NCBI RefSeq assembly: GCF_018139685.1 | Contig: NZ_JAGSPN010000005.1 | Span: 62,001-126,000 of the forward strand | DNA length: 64,000 bases | Reading direction: 5' to 3' | Source of the DNA: Cognatundibacterium luofuense | Lineage (GTDB): Bacteria; Pseudomonadota; Gammaproteobacteria; Burkholderiales; Burkholderiaceae_D | Part shown: positions 60,628-64,000 of the stretch, one piece after another | Numbering within the stretch: the stretch's first letter is position 1 | Layout: the number at the start of each line of letters is the position of its first letter | The notes under the pieces: generated by a model | The model's database searches: none | What the model was told of the DNA's origin: nothing | Seen by the model: only the letters and a program-made list of their open reading frames with translations | Translations under genes and position numbers: made by a program

Positions 60628-60807
60628 CATGTAAAATCACCGAAAAAAGCGTAATCCCCTTACAAACAGTAAAAGATAATTCTTGAATTTTGGTTAAAAT
60701 CAGTTCCCTGCAAGGTGGCTGCTGCACCATTGCCCTTTGATTAGGCATATACTTTCAGCAGGCAGCTGATGTTACAGCGGTTTTGTTTCAACTCTTTTAG
60801 GAACAAC

Positions 60808-62265
60808 GTGGGGATTTTTTCACTGTTTGGTAAAAAAGGTGGCAAGAAAGACGGACGCTCTTCTGAGAAAAGTCCGTCCAAAAAGACACGTACGTCGTCT
60901 GGCAACACCGTCATTACCAGCTTTCCTGACAGCGAAATTTTCTCCAATTCCATCATCGCGCAACGCCATATCGCCCGCGCCACCGAACGCAAGATTGATG
61001 CGATCGAATTTGAAATGTCGCGCGACATCGTCAAAACCCGCCCGCCCGTGTTAACACGCAGTGATGCAAAAAATCAGGGCAGCAATGATGGTGATACGGT
61101 TGGTAATCTGATTGCACATACCGAGCCGATTGCCCGCCCGTCCAGCGCTGTCGATTTTGAAACTACGCTGCCGATGATGATGCCGTCTGATTATCTGATG
61201 GGGCAAAACACAGAAATTCACGGCAATATTCTCGCTTACAGCGAATCCGTACCGATTCTCGAAGAAGCAGCGATCCTTTATTCCAATGGACAGAACGATG
61301 CAGCAGAACAAATGCTGCAAAGCGCGATCCGCCATCAGAATCTGGGCAGCGCCACCGAAGTGGCATGGCAAATGCTGTTTGACCTGTATCGCCTGACACA
61401 TAATCAGGAACAGTTTGAAAGCCTGTCGCTCGATTACGCCAGCAAATTTGAAACCTCGCCGCCACTGTGGCCGGCGGACGCCAAAGCGGCGGAGCCTGAA
61501 CCGGAAGTGGTTTCCGGCTCCGGCCCTTCTGTTTTGTTTCCTTCCAAGCTGGATATCGGCGTCGTCAAGACCATTGAGAAAGTACAGAACTTCGCTTCCC
61601 GCTCTGAAAGCCTGCGTCTGGACTTTTCCCGCATCCGCGAGGTGGATCCGGTTGGCTGCGGTTTATTGCTGCGCAGCCTGAAACAATTAAAACGTTCCGG
61701 TATTTCACTGATGTTAGTCGGCGCTCAGGATCTGACGGATCGCATCCGCTCGATTCTGCAGGTTGGCCGACGCGATGAAACTGAAGCGCCGTGGCTGTTG
61801 TTGCTGGAATTGCTGCAATTTTTGCATCTGGAACGCGCATTCGAAGAAGTCAGCATGGATTACTGTGTGACTTTCGAAGTGTCTCCGCCTTCGTTTGAAG
61901 CACCGCGTCAGAATATCAGCAGTGCTTTCCCTGAAATCACCCTGCGTGAAGATGACGAAGCCGCCAATGATGAGCAGCAGGAAGGCAGCAATTTCCGCAT
62001 GCCGCGTCTCGTGCATGGCAAGCTGGATACACTGCTGAAACGGATTACAGAATTCTCTGAAAAACATAATCCGCTGATTCTGGACTGCACTGATCTGGAA
62101 CGCGTTGAGTTCTCTGCCACTGCCGAATTGCTGAACGGACTTGCGCCGATTTCCGGTCAGCCGGGTGCTGTTATTCAGTTCACCGAAGTCAATTATCTGG
62201 TCATGATGCTGTTTAACGCGATGGGACTCAAAAACATCGCGACGATCACCCTGCGCAAGCACTGA
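60808..62265 (+). CDS. Two STAS-domain cytosolic protein, hslVU-linked
   Basis: 485 residues from the GTG at 60808, preceded by AGGA; the ATG at 60769 is upstream of that site. The N-terminus is Lys/Ser-rich (GIFSLFGKKGGKKDG). A TPR-like helical stretch follows (EEAAILYSNGQNDAAEQMLQSAI). STAS-like domains lie at about 230-320 (LRLDFSRIREVDPVGCGLLLRSLKQL) and about 400-485 (LILDCTDLERVEFSATAELLNGL). STAS domains often take part in anti-sigma-type partner switching, but here no switch partner is seen. It precedes hslV by 120 bp. Confidence 0.8.
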   Translation: MGIFSLFGKKGGKKDGRSSEKSPSKKTRTSSGNTVITSFPDSEIFSNSIIAQRHIARATERKIDAIEFEMSRDIVKTRPPVLTRSDAKNQGSNDGDTVGNLIAHTEPIARPSSAVDFETTLPMMMPSDYLMGQNTEIHGNILAYSESVPILEEAAILYSNGQNDAAEQMLQSAIRHQNLGSATEVAWQMLFDLYRLTHNQEQFESLSLDYASKFETSPPLWPADAKAAEPEPEVVSGSGPSVLFPSKLDIGVVKTIEKVQNFASRSESLRLDFSRIREVDPVGCGLLLRSLKQLKRSGISLMLVGAQDLTDRIRSILQVGRRDETEAPWLLLLELLQFLHLERAFEEVSMDYCVTFEVSPPSFEAPRQNISSAFPEITLREDDEAANDEQQEGSNFRMPRLVHGKLDTLLKRITEFSEKHNPLILDCTDLERVEFSATAELLNGLAPISGQPGAVIQFTEVNYLVMMLFNAMGLKNIATITLRKH

Positions 62266-62386
62266 GTTGTCGGCGCTTGTAATCCGGCGAACACCCCCCA
62301 TCTGAGACGACATTCAGGCTTGCACACAAGCCCGGACAACACAGCCACCGGTTGTGGATGTCTGCTTTTTTACTCAGAGGTATCTC

Positions 62387-62923
62387 ATGGAACAATTTCA
62401 CGGCACAACCATCCTGACCGTTCGCCGCGGTAATCAGGTGGCACTGGGTGGCGATGGTCAGGTCACACTGGGCAATATCGTCATGAAGGGAACAGCCCGC
62501 AAAGTCCGTAAGCTGTATCACAACAAAGTGCTGGCCGGTTTTGCCGGTGGCACCGCCGACGCATTCACCCTGATCGAGCGTTTTGAAGCCAAGCTGGAAA
62601 AACATCAGGGCCACCTGATGCGCGCTTCGGTAGAACTGGCAAAAGACTGGCGTACCGACCGCATGCTGCGCCGTCTGGAAGCCATGCTGCTGGTCGCCGA
62701 TAAAGACACGACACTGGTCATTACCGGTAACGGGGATGTGCTGGAGCCGAATCAGGGTATTGGTGCGATTGGTTCCGGCGGCAATTACGCGCAGGCTGCT
62801 GCCATCGCCCTGTTTGAAAATACCGAATTGTCGCCGGTGGATATCGTCAAAAAATCGCTGACGATTGCCGGTGAAATGTGTATCTACACCAATCTCTCGC
62901 ACACCATCGAAACACTGGAATAA
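62387..62923 (+). CDS. hslV: ATP-dependent protease subunit HslV
   Basis: 178 residues. The conserved [24 protein letters not shown] marks the proteasome-like peptidase subunit. The mature enzyme starts at the Thr in TTIL after a short propeptide (MEQFHG), as expected for its catalytic Thr. Also seen: [20 protein letters not shown] and [13 protein letters not shown]. With HslU it forms a two-ring ATP-dependent protease. The start at 62387 follows AGAGG. hslU starts 39 bp later. Confidence 0.95.
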   Translation: MEQFHGTTILTVRRGNQVALGGDGQVTLGNIVMKGTARKVRKLYHNKVLAGFAGGTADAFTLIERFEAKLEKHQGHLMRASVELAKDWRTDRMLRRLEAMLLVADKDTTLVITGNGDVLEPNQGIGAIGSGGNYAQAAAIALFENTELSPVDIVKKSLTIAGEMCIYTNLSHTIETLE

Positions 62924-62962
62924 GCTGCGCAGCGCGCGCTGTTCTCACGACAGGATAAGACT

Positions 62963-64000
62963 ATGAATATGACTCCGCAGGAGATTGTCTCCGAACTCGA
63001 TAAACACGTGGTTGGCCAGGCCAAAGCGAAAAAAGCAGTCGCGATTGCGCTGCGTAACCGCTGGCGTCGTCAGCAGGTACAGGAACCGCTGCGCCACGAA
63101 ATCACGCCAAAAAATATTCTGATGATAGGCCCTACCGGCGTCGGCAAAACCGAAATTGCGCGCCGTCTGGCCAAACTGGCGGATGCGCCTTTTATCAAAA
63201 TCGAAGCCACCAAGTTCACGGAAGTCGGTTACGTCGGTCGCGACGTGGATACCATCATCCGCGATCTGGTCGATATCGGCATCAAACAAACCCGTGAAAG
63301 TGCGATGCGCAAAGTGCGTATGCGTGCCGAAGATGCCGCCGAAGACCGTATCCTCGACATTCTGCTGCCACCGGCACGTGATTTCGGCATTCATCCGGAA
63401 GGCGAACAAAATGCCGCCGATACCGGCACCCGCCAGACTTTCCGCAAACGCCTGCGTGAAGGTGCGCTGGACGATAAAGAAATCGAAATCGAAGTCGCGG
63501 AACCGGTTGCGCACATGGAAATCATGGCACCACCGGGCATGGAAGAAATGACCGAGCAGATCAAAACCATGTTTTCCGGCATGGGCAATGGCAAAAAGAA
63601 AGCGCGTAAGCTGAAAATCAAAGAAGCTTTCCGTCTGCTGGTGGATGAAGAAGCCGCCAAAATGGTCAATGAAGAAGATCTGAAACAGGAAGCGATCCGC
63701 AACGTCGAGCAAAACGGTATCGTGTTCCTTGATGAGATCGATAAGATTGCATCGCGCTCGGAAGCCGGTGGCGCCGAAGTGTCACGCGCCGGTGTACAAC
63801 GTGATCTGCTGCCACTGGTGGAAGGTACCACCGTCAACACCAAGTACGGCATGATCAAAACCGATCATATTCTGTTCATCGCGTCCGGCGCTTTCCATCT
63901 GGCCAAACCATCGGATCTGATTCCGGAACTGCAAGGCCGCTTCCCGATTCGCGTGGAACTGGAATCGCTGTCGGTGGCTGACTTTGAACGTATTCTGACC
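62963..64000 (+). CDS. hslU: ATPase subunit HslU, 5' part
   Basis: 346 codons are visible and the gene runs past the right edge. AAA+ hallmarks: Walker [10 protein letters not shown] (about 58-66), Walker [15 protein letters not shown], and the sensor region [28 protein letters not shown]. An insertion domain of about 100 residues ([17 protein letters not shown] to [14 protein letters not shown]) is the I domain. HslU unfolds substrates for HslV. AGGAT precedes the ATG by seven bases. Confidence 0.95.
   Translation, partial: MNMTPQEIVSELDKHVVGQAKAKKAVAIALRNRWRRQQVQEPLRHEITPKNILMIGPTGVGKTEIARRLAKLADAPFIKIEATKFTEVGYVGRDVDTIIRDLVDIGIKQTRESAMRKVRMRAEDAAEDRILDILLPPARDFGIHPEGEQNAADTGTRQTFRKRLREGALDDKEIEIEVAEPVAHMEIMAPPGMEEMTEQIKTMFSGMGNGKKKARKLKIKEAFRLLVDEEAAKMVNEEDLKQEAIRNVEQNGIVFLDEIDKIASRSEAGGAEVSRAGVQRDLLPLVEGTTVNTKYGMIKTDHILFIASGAFHLAKPSDLIPELQGRFPIRVELESLSVADFERILT

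Overview
The window looks like a chromosomal segment of a betaproteobacterium in the order Burkholderiales, probably near the Oxalobacteraceae. This is inferred from gene content and order: dapF-DUF484-xerC, zur-COG0523-dksA, a STAS-domain gene followed by hslV-hslU, a PhaM-type granule protein, tandem DUF3108 proteins and a fused indolepyruvate:ferredoxin oxidoreductase. Base composition is moderately GC-rich. A patch at about 1.6-2.6 kb is AT-richer and holds broken genes. No tRNA, rRNA, CRISPR array, insertion sequence or prophage was seen.

Layout. 0-1.6 kb: the end of a DUF3833-SDR-NTF2 cluster. 1.6-2.6 kb: a decayed zinc-ribbon gene, an Imm30-like immunity gene and a Cys-rich gene fragment. 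2.7-9.6 kb: an MHS transporter, small lipoproteins, fadH with a divergent PadR regulator and a strong palindrome between them. 9.8-12.9 kb: phaM and two DUF3108 genes. 13.0-21.2 kb: a tightly packed seven-gene operon with a phosphopantetheinyl transferase, a carrier protein, an acyl-CoA dehydrogenase-like protein, an amino acid:[carrier protein] ligase, DUF1839, a GH2-like glycosidase and a tandem hydrolase, facing a flippase whose 3' end overlaps it. 22.5-31 kb: queC, a phosphoesterase-kinase/UspA pair, two substrate-binding proteins, phnM and DUF1045. 31-46 kb: metabolic and transport genes, the large indolepyruvate oxidoreductase and a chemoreceptor with a C-terminal Cache domain. 46.4-48.3 kb: three tandem small beta-barrel proteins. 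48.5-51.6 kb: dapF-DUF484-xerC and a TfoX-C-domain gene. 51.7-55.4 kb: an S41 peptidase and a PhoX-like protein. 55.6-60.6 kb: a zinc-homeostasis block (zur, COG0523 chaperone, dksA, small membrane protein, ZnuD-like receptor) with two matching palindromes. 60.8-64 kb: STAS protein, hslV and the start of hslU.

The most interesting system is the 13.0-21.2 kb operon. An amino acid appears to be activated, loaded on a dedicated carrier protein, possibly oxidised by the dehydrogenase-like protein, and passed by the BtrH-like DUF1839 protein to an unknown acceptor. The glycosidase, hydrolases and flippase suggest that the acceptor is a saccharide or cell-surface molecule. The second notable signal is a family of intergenic repeats of about 83 bp. 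Five copies occur in this window, and two of them flank the TfoX-C-domain gene in inverted orientation.
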